Shown in pieces: positions 25,356 to 33,759 of a stretch of 43,074 nucleotides of DNA. A program made the translations under genes and the position numbers. The notes beneath the pieces were generated by a model. The model saw nothing but the letters and a program-made list of their open reading frames with translations. It had not been told where the DNA came from and did no database searches. The stretch is from Salinivirgaceae bacterium (lineage in GTDB: Bacteria; Bacteroidota; Bacteroidia; Bacteroidales; SZUA-534), in assembly GCA_017645945.1 (NCBI GenBank), contig JAGCNL010000024.1:1-43074 (forward strand). Reading direction: 5' to 3'. Numbering within the stretch: the stretch's first letter is position 1; each line of letters starts with the position of its first letter.

Positions 25356-25756
25356 CAGATGACGAACGCAAAACGCTGGTTGCCAATAAGGTAAAGCGAT
25401 CTCGCGAAACGTGGGCAGAAGCCAAAGGAATAATCGCGAGTGGTTATTGGTATGCGGCCGCCAACAGAATGTATTATGCTTGCTATTATATGGTGTCGGC
25501 TTTACTTCTTAAAAAAGGTTTGAGCGCCAACACCCACGGAGGCATTATTGGTCTGTTCGGTCTGCATTTCATAAAGTCTGGCATTATCAGTCACGAGATG
25601 GGAAAATTTTACAGCCAGTTGTTCGAATTAAGGCAAACAGGCGACTATGACGACTGGAAAGTAGTGACAGAGAACGATATTAAACCTTTGGAGCCACAGG
25701 CTGAATTTTTTTTAAACACATTGGAAGCACTTATCCGTCAAGACGGATATTTGTAA
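25349..25756 (+). CDS. HEPN domain protein (HepT-like toxin partner)
   Basis: This 135-residue protein is an all-helical HEPN domain. It has the AANRMYYACYYMVSALL segment (about 37-53), then NTHGGIIGLFGLHFIKSG (about 61-78) and LRQTGDYDDW (about 94-103), the pattern of HEPN proteins paired with MNT transferases. The RNase-type R-x4-6-H motif of toxic HEPN proteins is not obvious; His63 and Arg95 are the conserved polar positions visible. It may therefore be a toxin of a variant subgroup or a non-nuclease partner. It overlaps the MNT gene by 7 bp. Both lie in the AT-rich accessory block. Confidence 0.87.
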   Translation: MLTDDERKTLVANKVKRSRETWAEAKGIIASGYWYAAANRMYYACYYMVSALLLKKGLSANTHGGIIGLFGLHFIKSGIISHEMGKFYSQLFELRQTGDYDDWKVVTENDIKPLEPQAEFFLNTLEALIRQDGYL

Positions 25757-26100
25757 TTTTGTCGCACACCATCCCTACGGCGTTCTATTCGGTTTGAATC
25801 GTCAAAAATCGGTTAGCGAGAAAAACGTATAAAACAGTGTTGTCTGTGTTCCCGATGGCTATCGGGACTGTGCGAAAAAAATCTGCGCCTATCCATTAAA
25901 TCTGCGTTTAAATCAGCTAGAAAAACATCATTGTGGGCAAATCATCCGCAAAAACCGCCCGTTTTTCGTGTTTTCCGCTGAAAAGCGATGAATGGCGGCA
26001 AAGTTTAGTTGTACATCGAACTTATTTTTGATTGAAATCAGAAAAAACGACATTTGCATCGGTTTAAAAACGGATATTATAACTAACACATACATAAACA
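25757..26100. other. Gene-free stretch with short repeats before cotH
   Basis: No gene is supported here. It holds CCCGAT (25851-25856) and ATCGGG (25861-25866) as a perfect inverted repeat with a GGCT loop. AAATCTGCG occurs twice as a direct repeat 19 bp apart (25879 and 25898). Both look like short dispersed repeats of the kind frequent in Bacteroidetes intergenic DNA. Confidence 0.55.
26023..26030 (+). promoter_or_regulatory. -7 box of the cotH-like gene
   Basis: TATTTTTG matches TAnnTTTG exactly and lies 70 bp before the ATG. No convincing -33 TTTG is seen at the usual distance. Confidence 0.4.
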
Positions 26101-28014
26101 ATGAATTACAAGAATTTAAAGACTATTCAGAGATTATTTATAGCAGCGGTTATTACAGTTGGCTGCATTGGTTGCAACTCAATGGCGGCATCGGAAGCAA
26201 GCGAAAACCACATTGCCGACAACCAATTGCTGGCTTTCAATCTGTTACAAGCTGACAACCATCAGTTGCTTGACGATTACAATGCTACTGTTTCGGGCGA
26301 TACCATTAAAATCCTTATACCGTATCTGATTGATTTCAAGCTAAAACCGACATTCATCACCGAGCGCGGCGCAAAAGTTTATGTTGACGGCGCGAAACAG
26401 AAAAGCGGCAAAAACACTATCGATTTCAGCACTCCTGTGCAATACAAAGTGTTGGCCAAAGGCAGCGCCCACACCTACACCGTGATGGTTTTCAACAGCG
26501 GTCTGCCAGTGGTTTACATAAACACAAATGGCTCAAAACCAATAACAAGCAAGCGCACGTGGTTAGACAGCACAACGGTGAGAATCTATCGTGCAAACGG
26601 CGAAATCGACTACCAGACCACGCAACCCGACGCGCAAATCAAAGGGCGTGGCAATTCAACATGGAGTGTTAAGGCGAAACGTCCGTACGCACTGAAAATC
26701 AAAAAGAAATCTGAGATTTTGGGGATGCCGAAGGGCAAGCGTTGGTGCTTGCTGGCCAACTTTTTCGACCCATCGCTGATGCGAAACGAGCTGGCCAACT
26801 ATCTGGGGCAGAACTACACAAATCTGGATTGGACGCCTCATGGTCAGCATGTTGAGCTTGTGCTGAACGGCAAGCATTGCGGAAACTATTACCTCTGCGA
26901 GCAAGCCAAAACCACCAAAGGCCGCGTGCCCGGCGACTATCTGATTGAGGCTGACCGCAAAGCCGGACGCGGTGACATTACTGGCGTCAAAACAGGTAAC
27001 ATTTTCAATGTCAAAGATATAGCAATAAAAGGCAAAAAAGAGGAAGACCCCGAAGTGATTGCCGGAGCAAAACGCATTCTCGACCGCTTCGAGACCACAC
27101 TCTACGGCCCCGATTTTCTCAATCCAAAGACTGGTTACAAAACGCTCATCGACCTTGAAAGTTTTGTTGATTGGCTGCTAATCAAAGAGTTAAGTAAGGA
27201 CTTCGACGGCAACATGTTCACCAGCTGCTTCTGCCACATTATGTCAGACGGCACCATTAAAATGGGTCCGATTTGGGATTTCGACCTTGCCTTTGGCGGC
27301 AATCCGTTTGGAAATGAAGGCGGCATGGGTGGCTTTGGTATGGGCTTCGGCGGCGGCAACGACATGGCCTTCTACAATCAGCCCGAGGGCTACCACATTG
27401 CCAAAGCCGACTGGTTTGAGCGGATGATGCTCGACCCCGAATTCACCAGCCTTCTGCTGAAAAAAGTGAATGCAATGATTGCCGATTCATCCACAATTAT
27501 GGACCACATTGATGCGATGGCGGCTAAATTGGCGCTCTCAGCCTCAGCCGACACGGTGAACTACTACACCGCAGGCTTCGGAATGGGCGACCCTGCCGAT
27601 ATGGAATTCAACCCCGAAGACTTTGAAGATATGGGCTTTGGCGGTTTCCCGATGCCAGGTATGGATTCAGCAGGCGGCTTTGGTGCGTTCCCCTTCCCTA
27701 TGCCCGGAATGGACTCTGCAGGCGGGTTCGGAGCATTCCCGTTCCCCATGCCGGGTATGGATTCCGCAGGTGGTTTCGGAGCTTTCCCATTCCCAATGCC
27801 TGGGATGGACTCTGCAGGTGGCTTTGGCGCATTCCCCTTCCCTATGCCAGGGATGGATTCTGCAATGTTCGGCGGATTTGACGCCAACTTCGGTTTTGGC
27901 GGCGCACAAACACCGCACCGCACCTATGAAGAAGAAGTGGCCTGGATTAAAGAGTTTGTAAGCAAACGTCTTGAATGGATGAAGTCGGATTTGGAAAAGC
28001 GGAAAAAGCGTTAA
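26101..28014 (+). CDS. CotH-type protein kinase, lipoprotein, with FPMPGMDSA repeats
   Basis: This 637-residue protein has an N-terminal export signal with two candidate lipid-attachment cysteines (Cys22, Cys25; VGCIGCNS), so it is probably a lipoprotein. After a beta-rich region of about 110 residues comes the CotH kinase domain. It shows KGRGNSTW at about 181-188, KRPYALKIKKK, MRNELANYL, GNYYLCEQ and the metal-binding IWDFDLAFGG at about 391. CotH proteins are atypical kinases that phosphorylate protein Ser/Thr. A Gly-rich loop follows, then four and a half copies of a 16-residue FPMPGMDSAGGFGAFP repeat at about 516-588, placed inside the C-terminal half before the closing charged helix (WIKEFVSKRLEWMK). 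The target is unknown. A terminator follows. Confidence 0.87.
   Translation: MNYKNLKTIQRLFIAAVITVGCIGCNSMAASEASENHIADNQLLAFNLLQADNHQLLDDYNATVSGDTIKILIPYLIDFKLKPTFITERGAKVYVDGAKQKSGKNTIDFSTPVQYKVLAKGSAHTYTVMVFNSGLPVVYINTNGSKPITSKRTWLDSTTVRIYRANGEIDYQTTQPDAQIKGRGNSTWSVKAKRPYALKIKKKSEILGMPKGKRWCLLANFFDPSLMRNELANYLGQNYTNLDWTPHGQHVELVLNGKHCGNYYLCEQAKTTKGRVPGDYLIEADRKAGRGDITGVKTGNIFNVKDIAIKGKKEEDPEVIAGAKRILDRFETTLYGPDFLNPKTGYKTLIDLESFVDWLLIKELSKDFDGNMFTSCFCHIMSDGTIKMGPIWDFDLAFGGNPFGNEGGMGGFGMGFGGGNDMAFYNQPEGYHIAKADWFERMMLDPEFTSLLLKKVNAMIADSSTIMDHIDAMAAKLALSASADTVNYYTAGFGMGDPADMEFNPEDFEDMGFGGFPMPGMDSAGGFGAFPFPMPGMDSAGGFGAFPFPMPGMDSAGGFGAFPFPMPGMDSAGGFGAFPFPMPGMDSAMFGGFDANFGFGGAQTPHRTYEEEVAWIKEFVSKRLEWMKSDLEKRKKR
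27646..27864 (+). repeat. 48-bp tandem repeats inside the cotH-like gene
   Basis: Four full units of 48 bp and one partial unit encode FPMPGMDSAGGFGAFP. The peptide is unchanged between units, but the DNA differs at many third positions (for example the second Gly is GGC, GGG, GGT and GGC). Confidence 0.9.
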
Positions 28015-28039
28015 GCGCAACGCGTTGATACACAACATA

Positions 28040-28073
28040 AACGCCACATCCATAAACGATGCGGCGTTTTTTT
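28040..28073 (+). terminator. Intrinsic terminator after the cotH-like gene
   Basis: AACGCC (28040-28045) with GGCGTT (28063-28068), extended inward by CATC/GATG across one A/C mismatch, then a T-run to 28073. It separates the converging cotH-like and dehydrogenase genes. Confidence 0.75.
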
Positions 28074-28075
28074 AT

Positions 28076-29026
28076 CTATCCATTCACAACATTCACCGGC
28101 TTGCCCTCAGCAAAAGCCTTCAGATTGCCAACAGCAATGTCCATCAGGCGCTGGCGGGCCTCGCGGGTGGCCCAAGCAATGTGCGGCGTGATGAAACAAT
28201 TGCGGGCCGTGAGCAGAGGATTGTCGGCTGTAGGCGGCTCGGTTGAGAGCACATCAACAGCGGCTGCGGCAATTCGCCCGCCATTGAGCGCGTCAGCAAG
28301 CGCCTGCTCATCGATGAGAGGTCCGCGCCCGGTGTTTATCAGTATTGCCGATGGCTTCATTTGCGCGATTGTACTGGTATTCACCAAATTACGAGTGTCG
28401 GCACTCAACGGGCAATGCAGGCTGACAATGTCGCTTTGCTGCCATAAATCGCTGTACGACACACTTTTGATGCCTTCTGGCAGATTCTTCTTGCTTGTCA
28501 CGGCAATCACCTTCATCCCGAAAGCCAGCGCAATGCGCGCCGTGGCCATTCCCGTGTTGCCGAGCCCCACAAGGCCAATGGTTTTGCCAGCCAACTCAAC
28601 CTGCGGGCGGTCCCAAAAGCAGAAATCGATGCTGCCCGACCATGCGCCACCACGCACAAGTTGCGAGTGGTGCTCAACCGAATTGGCAATGTTAAGTATG
28701 TGAGCGAAAACCATTTGCGCCACCGACGCGGTGCTGTAGGCGGGAATGTTGGTAACCACAATTCCGCGGCTTGCGGCATACTGCAAATCAACAACGTTGT
28801 AGCCCGTGGCCAGCACGCCAACATATTTAAGATTAGGCATTTGCGACATATTCTCGGCCGTCAGCACCGTTTTGTTGGTGAGCAGCGCGGCGGCGTCTTT
28901 CGAGCGTTCAATGGTGAGCGCGGCAGGCGTGCGGTCGTAAACCGTAATCGAGCCCATCGGCTCAAAGCCAGACCAATCAAGGTCGCCGGGATTCAGGCAA
29001 TAGCCATCGAGAACAACAATTTTCAT
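28076..29026 (-). CDS. D-2-hydroxyacid dehydrogenase (glycerate dehydrogenase-like)
   Basis: This 316-residue cytoplasmic enzyme has the D-isomer-specific dehydrogenase pattern. The NAD-binding loop is GLGNTG at 154-159. The catalytic set is Arg234 (NTGRG), Glu263 (STEPP) and His282 (TPHIAWA). The family reduces 2-keto acids such as hydroxypyruvate, glyoxylate or pyruvate to D-hydroxy acids with NADH. Length and the HCPLSADTRNLVN segment fit the glycerate dehydrogenase (HprA) group best, but substrate cannot be fixed by sequence alone. It is transcribed away from the DUF3078 gene's stop by a short gap of 83 bp on the same strand, so the two could share a transcript. Confidence 0.9.
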   Translation of the reverse strand: MKIVVLDGYCLNPGDLDWSGFEPMGSITVYDRTPAALTIERSKDAAALLTNKTVLTAENMSQMPNLKYVGVLATGYNVVDLQYAASRGIVVTNIPAYSTASVAQMVFAHILNIANSVEHHSQLVRGGAWSGSIDFCFWDRPQVELAGKTIGLVGLGNTGMATARIALAFGMKVIAVTSKKNLPEGIKSVSYSDLWQQSDIVSLHCPLSADTRNLVNTSTIAQMKPSAILINTGRGPLIDEQALADALNGGRIAAAAVDVLSTEPPTADNPLLTARNCFITPHIAWATREARQRLMDIAVGNLKAFAEGKPVNVVNG

Positions 29027-29109
29027 TTTTCAGTCAGTTTGTCAATCTATTTACAACAAAATCAACAATATACATTGCAGATTGCATCCGCTTCAATCCT
29101 TCGAAGAAA

Positions 29110-30780
29110 TCAGAATCGGAAGACAATGCCCAGTTTTAATAACTCCTTGAACTGCAAGCCTTTGGTTGTGCCTATTTGCTTGCCGTTCTCGTCCTTCACG
29201 GGAATCTCCTGGTCATCGTCATAAATCATTTCGGTGGTGATGGTCGTGCGCACATGATAATTTATTGGGAATATCATCTCAAGGTTCCAGTCGACATCGA
29301 CATTCTGCGGCTTATGGAAATAGTTTGAGAAAAACTCGGCCACCGAATTGACTTCGATATTCTTCCAGAACTTGTTCTTATACACCCATTTAAGATAGAG
29401 ACCAGTCTCACTGCGCACGTACCGGTCCTCATCAACATTGTAGCGCTTGTGGCTGACGGTGTCGCTCACAACAAAGGTGTTTTTCGATGTCAACGGCGAA
29501 AGAGTTATGCTGTTGTGCTCGTCGGGTTTATACTCGAGACCTGTGCCGACAGTGAGCGTGGCAGGGGCCATGAACCGCGATGCAAGCCGCGTTTTGACGT
29601 TGCCGTTATACTCGTAGATGGGCGCAAACTGCGACTTGAACTCCAACTGGCCGCTGTAATAGAACTTCTTGAAAGCACGATAGCCGTAGTTCGAAGTGAT
29701 GTTGATTTTGTCCTCGTTGGTACGCATCGATTTTTGGCCCTGGCGGATTGCGCCATATTTGAACACGCCTTTGTTCTCCCACGAATGAGCACCGCGCTTG
29801 TAGTTGGCGTAAAGTTCGAGAGTGGAAAGCAGTGTGATGGTGTTCTCGCCACCCTTCACCCAATTGTGGAGCGCCATCTGAGTGGCATCAAGCCCGATTT
29901 TGCCGCCCAATTTCCAATAGTGCGGGTCTTCGGGTTTCGGACGATTAACTCTGACCAATCCATGGCTGCGCGACTCCTCCAAACGGTCGAGAAGCAGCTT
30001 GCGGGTCTTCTCCATGTCGTCGGTTTCGATTTCAGGCGAGTCGTTGATGAGCAGACGAAACGAATTGCGCTGAATGTCGCGGATGAGCGCGGGCTCATCG
30101 TTTCCTGCAAGGTCCTTAATTGTTGTGCGGATGACGCGCGGACTGCCATCGTAGAGTCGGAAGCGCAGCGAATCACCATTGATGTTGACTAAATAAAAGA
30201 TGGCGGTGTCGTTGCGCATCCGCCGTATCTGGCTGATTACTGGCATTTTCTTGATGTCTGCCAGATTCTTGCGGATGGCCTTCACCAAAGTGTCAGTGTA
30301 GGGAGTGGTGATGGACACAAGGCTGTCATAATTGACGCTGTTGTCCGACACAATGTCGAGAATCTCGCTGAAAAGCGAGTCATCGCTCGCCACATCCATC
30401 GTGTCCAGCGTACGCCGCAAGTACCATTTTTCACGGTTCGCGGTCATCTCGCGCTCGAAACGCTCACTGCGCACACGCACCGTATCGTAAAAAGCACGCA
30501 TCCAGGCCAGCTCAATCTCGGGGCGGTTGTCGTCGACAAGTTTCGTGAAATCAGAGAAATTCATATTTGCGGTGTCGGCCGGGAGCTGATAGTTCAGATA
30601 ACGGTAGGCCTCATAAAACGCTGAGTCCACAATGTTTGCGGGACGATTCTGCCGAAAATAGTTGTTTATCAACTCGCGGTCCCAACTCTCGCGGACAGGC
30701 CGCCGTGCACTACGCCGCTGCGCCGACAAAAGCATCGGGCAGAGACAAAGTAGCAGCAATATCAACTTCCGCAAAGACAT
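29110..30780 (-). CDS. DUF3078 outer-membrane protein
   Basis: Starting at ATG 30780 the protein has 556 residues and a clear signal peptide (MSLRKLILLLLCLCPMLLSAQ). The frame stays open upstream, but the extra 45 residues lack export features, so the later start was chosen. The N-terminal half is a charged helical region, and an HYWKLGGKIGLDATQMALHN segment begins the DUF3078 domain, with NWVKGGENT and many alternating beta-strands to the C-terminal phenylalanine (GIVFRF). That pattern and the final aromatic residue fit an outer-membrane beta-barrel. DUF3078 proteins are widespread in Bacteroidetes without an assigned function. Confidence 0.85.
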   Translation of the reverse strand: MSLRKLILLLLCLCPMLLSAQRRSARRPVRESWDRELINNYFRQNRPANIVDSAFYEAYRYLNYQLPADTANMNFSDFTKLVDDNRPEIELAWMRAFYDTVRVRSERFEREMTANREKWYLRRTLDTMDVASDDSLFSEILDIVSDNSVNYDSLVSITTPYTDTLVKAIRKNLADIKKMPVISQIRRMRNDTAIFYLVNINGDSLRFRLYDGSPRVIRTTIKDLAGNDEPALIRDIQRNSFRLLINDSPEIETDDMEKTRKLLLDRLEESRSHGLVRVNRPKPEDPHYWKLGGKIGLDATQMALHNWVKGGENTITLLSTLELYANYKRGAHSWENKGVFKYGAIRQGQKSMRTNEDKINITSNYGYRAFKKFYYSGQLEFKSQFAPIYEYNGNVKTRLASRFMAPATLTVGTGLEYKPDEHNSITLSPLTSKNTFVVSDTVSHKRYNVDEDRYVRSETGLYLKWVYKNKFWKNIEVNSVAEFFSNYFHKPQNVDVDWNLEMIFPINYHVRTTITTEMIYDDDQEIPVKDENGKQIGTTKGLQFKELLKLGIVFRF

Positions 30781-30989
30781 TGTTCGTGTTGTTTCCGCAA
30801 AAGTAAGTATTAAATCGCTGAAAAATCGAGCCTGTGAATCGGTGAATCGGTAGTAATTGTCGAGAAAGTTGCACAGCTGACCGCCAATGCCGAACTTCTG
30901 CGGTCTGTCGCACAATTCCTAATTCATACTGTCGAAAACCAAAATCAAAACAGATTTTTCGCCACATTTGGGGCATAAAAACATCGGGG

Positions 30990-32132
30990 ATGAAAGTATT
31001 TGTATCGGGTTGCTACGATATGCTACACAGCGGACACGTGGCATTTTTCAAGGAAGCTGCCACTTATGGCGATTTGTACGTCGGCATTGGCTCCGACCGA
31101 ACTATTGAAGAGTTGAAAGGTCGCAAGACCATCAATTCCGAGCAGGAACGGCTATATATGGTTAAATCAATCCGTTACGTGACCGATGCATGGATTAACA
31201 GCGGCAGCGGACTGCTCGATTTTGTTGATGAGCTGCGCCGCCTCAAACCCGACCGATATGTGGTGAACGAAGACGGCCACTCGCCTGCTAAAGCCGACCT
31301 ATGCCGCGAGTTGGGCATCGAATATATTGTTCTGAAACGCACGCCCGAAGCCGGACTGCCAACCCGCTCAACAACCGCACTGCGCGGCGGCACAGGCTGC
31401 CAACTGCCTTACAGGCTCGACATTGCCGGCACCTGGATTGACCAACCTCAACTGTCGAAAATTCGCCCTGGATGGGCCATCACCATCTCACTGGAGCCGA
31501 TTATTGAGTACAACGAGCGCAGCGGAATGTCGACTTCCACACGCAACGCAGCCAAGCAACTCTGGCCATATCAGTTGCCCCTCGAAAAACCCGAAAAACT
31601 GGCCGAACTGCTGTTCCGCTTCGAAAACGAGCCTGGACGCACAATAATTTCAGGTGCTCAAGATGCCATCGGAATTTGCGTTCCCGGACTTGTTCGGCAT
31701 TACTACAACGGCATTTACTGGCCCGAGCGGATTGAGCGCGTTGATGACGAAGCCATCCTAACCTGGCTCGAAGAGCACATCTACCTTGTCACGCTCTGGC
31801 CACGCCCTGACGGTACCGACCTGCTCTGCAACACCGACATCACCGAGCAGAAAATCAGCGCATTAACCGCTGCCGCCGACCATTGTTGGACGGCAATTAT
31901 GGAACGCAATTTGACGGATTTCGGCCAAGCTGTAACCGACTCGTTCAACGCGCAGACAGCGATGTTCCCGAATATGGTTAATGATAAGATTTTAAGCGTG
32001 ATAAAGCAATACAAGCCCGATGTCTTGGGTTGGAAACTTGCGGGCGCAGGTGGTGGCGGCTATCTGGCTTTGATTTCCGAAAAGCCCGTCAGCAACGCAA
32101 TGAAAATCAAGATTCGGCGATGGATGGAGTGA
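30990..32132 (+). CDS. Cytidylyltransferase fused to a GHMP-kinase-like domain
   Basis: This 380-residue protein starts with a nucleotidyltransferase domain: FVSGCYDMLHSGHVAFF has the HxGH motif (His13-Gly15-His16), with INSEQERLYMV as the second family signature. From about 138 a GHMP-kinase-like domain follows: LPYRLDIAGTW resembles the family's first motif and GAGGGGYLAL (about 350) the third. The central ATP-binding motif PxGxGLGSSSA is not seen; near its expected place is SGAQDAIGICVPG (about 221). Such a fusion would activate and phosphorylate a sugar or polyol, as in nucleotide-sugar supply, but the kinase half may be inactive or a substrate-binding relic. It stands alone; it is not in a clear operon. 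Confidence 0.8.
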   Translation: MKVFVSGCYDMLHSGHVAFFKEAATYGDLYVGIGSDRTIEELKGRKTINSEQERLYMVKSIRYVTDAWINSGSGLLDFVDELRRLKPDRYVVNEDGHSPAKADLCRELGIEYIVLKRTPEAGLPTRSTTALRGGTGCQLPYRLDIAGTWIDQPQLSKIRPGWAITISLEPIIEYNERSGMSTSTRNAAKQLWPYQLPLEKPEKLAELLFRFENEPGRTIISGAQDAIGICVPGLVRHYYNGIYWPERIERVDDEAILTWLEEHIYLVTLWPRPDGTDLLCNTDITEQKISALTAAADHCWTAIMERNLTDFGQAVTDSFNAQTAMFPNMVNDKILSVIKQYKPDVLGWKLAGAGGGGYLALISEKPVSNAMKIKIRRWME

Positions 32133-32265
32133 GATTGAAGGACTGAAGGACTGATTGATAGATAGCAGTCTTGCCATTTTGAGGCTTTGGATTTACTCTG
32201 CAAAAAAGAACTAACTGAATAATAACATCTTACGGCGGTCACGGATTTACTTTGCAAATAAAATA

Positions 32266-33705
32266 TTATCCATAGAATGGGAAATATGACATATATTTCT
32301 TTGAATTCGTTTCAGTATCGGCAGGTTTAATCAAACCAGCTTCCATTGTATCGGATAATATACGTGACGCGACAGCTGATTCGTTTTTGTTCAGCCCAAA
32401 GCGTTCCCTTACAGATTGATTATTAACTGGTTTTCCATCTTCGTACACTATACAGGCGTGTTGGTAACAAACATCTATCTTTTCTTGCTTTGTCATCTCC
32501 TTTATATCCTTTTGAGGGAAAAGAAAAACTCTGGTGTGCTGTTCACTTTTTGTGAACTTTGCTGCCGGAAGAAACATTTCTTCAATGGCCGCCACGGCCC
32601 TGTCTATGCCGCTTCCTCGTCTTTCGCAAATGCCAAGCAGGAACATTGTTTGGGCAAGAATCTCATTTCTTGATTGCGGTGGCAAATCAATCAATCGATT
32701 TATATCGTTTAGCGGTGCTCCGGCATTTGTTATGGTAAGTCTGTTTGAAAAAATCTCTATAGTAACAGGCATCCCTTCCACATCAAAATCCTGATGAACC
32801 AAAGCGTTAGCCACAAATTCTCGTATGGCAACTCTTGGATATATTGGCACGGCCTCTCTTTTAACTTCAATTTGTTCTTTGGCTGTGTTTTTCATAATAA
32901 AATCCACCAGTCCCTCGAATCCCACAGCATAGCCAAACATTCCGTGTTGCTCAAATTCCTGCTGCCGATTATTGGTTCCAACATATTTTCTAACAATAAC
33001 CTCTCTTCCCTGCATATTGGGAAACATTTTAAGGTCACGAGCAAAAAGAATGGCACCCAAATTGGTGATATTCCATAAATCTCCTGTTTTCTGGCACAAA
33101 GCATATTCGCTCATTTTGCCAATAATAGTATCGGTTGAAGAAGGTAGATTTTTATCCAAAATCTTATACAGAGCCTCATAATTCAACAATGACAGAACCT
33201 CATCCAATGACAAATCGCTTTTGGCAATTTGTTTTTCAAAACTCAATCCATCAGAAGAAGCAATGAGCGTTCTGACCATCCTGCGTGACATTTTAACCGT
33301 TTGCCCTGCCGAACGTTGATATGACGAGTAAACATCTTTTCCTCGCAAATGGACAGGCTTGTCTGGTTGTTCGGAAATGCGGACGAACAAAAGCGATTTA
33401 CCTTCAAAAACCATAATGGCGTGTTCTATCTGAATAGAGTAAGCCAGATTGTTTTGCGCTATGTTTCCCAATTTTTGTATGATGGCATCGATTTCGTCTT
33501 TTTGCATATCGAAACACGACCCATCATTGTTGACGCCGTAAACCAAAAATCCTCCGCCTTTTAGATTAGCAAATGCCGATATGTGCTGTGCCAATCGGTC
33601 CGACTTATCCGACAATCCGCTCTTCCAATCCAACTCGTTCAGTTCGGCTGGTACTGGGTGAAGGCTGTCTGTCAATAGTTTAATGGCTTTTTCTTTCCAA
33701 TCCAT
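32266..33705 (-). CDS. AlbA_2 (Schlafen-type) ATP-binding protein
   Basis: This 479-residue protein begins with an AlbA_2 domain: ELNELDWKSGL (about 21-31) and HISAFANLKGGGFLVYGVNNDG (about 41-62). A GHKL-like ATP-binding region follows, with REFVANALVHQDFDVEG (about 290-306) and ICERRGSGIDRAV. The C-terminal 100 residues resemble a winged helix (VRERFGLNKNESAVASRIL). The family is usually annotated as a putative transcriptional regulator; some AlbA_2 proteins occur in defence loci. It lies 54 bp after the HEPN gene on the same strand, so both probably form an operon. Low GC content matches the neighbouring accessory genes. Confidence 0.88.
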   Translation of the reverse strand: MDWKEKAIKLLTDSLHPVPAELNELDWKSGLSDKSDRLAQHISAFANLKGGGFLVYGVNNDGSCFDMQKDEIDAIIQKLGNIAQNNLAYSIQIEHAIMVFEGKSLLFVRISEQPDKPVHLRGKDVYSSYQRSAGQTVKMSRRMVRTLIASSDGLSFEKQIAKSDLSLDEVLSLLNYEALYKILDKNLPSSTDTIIGKMSEYALCQKTGDLWNITNLGAILFARDLKMFPNMQGREVIVRKYVGTNNRQQEFEQHGMFGYAVGFEGLVDFIMKNTAKEQIEVKREAVPIYPRVAIREFVANALVHQDFDVEGMPVTIEIFSNRLTITNAGAPLNDINRLIDLPPQSRNEILAQTMFLLGICERRGSGIDRAVAAIEEMFLPAAKFTKSEQHTRVFLFPQKDIKEMTKQEKIDVCYQHACIVYEDGKPVNNQSVRERFGLNKNESAVASRILSDTMEAGLIKPADTETNSKKYMSYFPFYG

Positions 33706-33759
33706 ATATGTGTTTATTTGGCAATCATTGTTTAATTCAATGTTGATAGGTAATCGTGC

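Noticed and set aside
30781..30915. N-terminal extension of the DUF3078 protein
   Set aside because: The extra 45 residues would bury the signal peptide that starts at ATG 30780.
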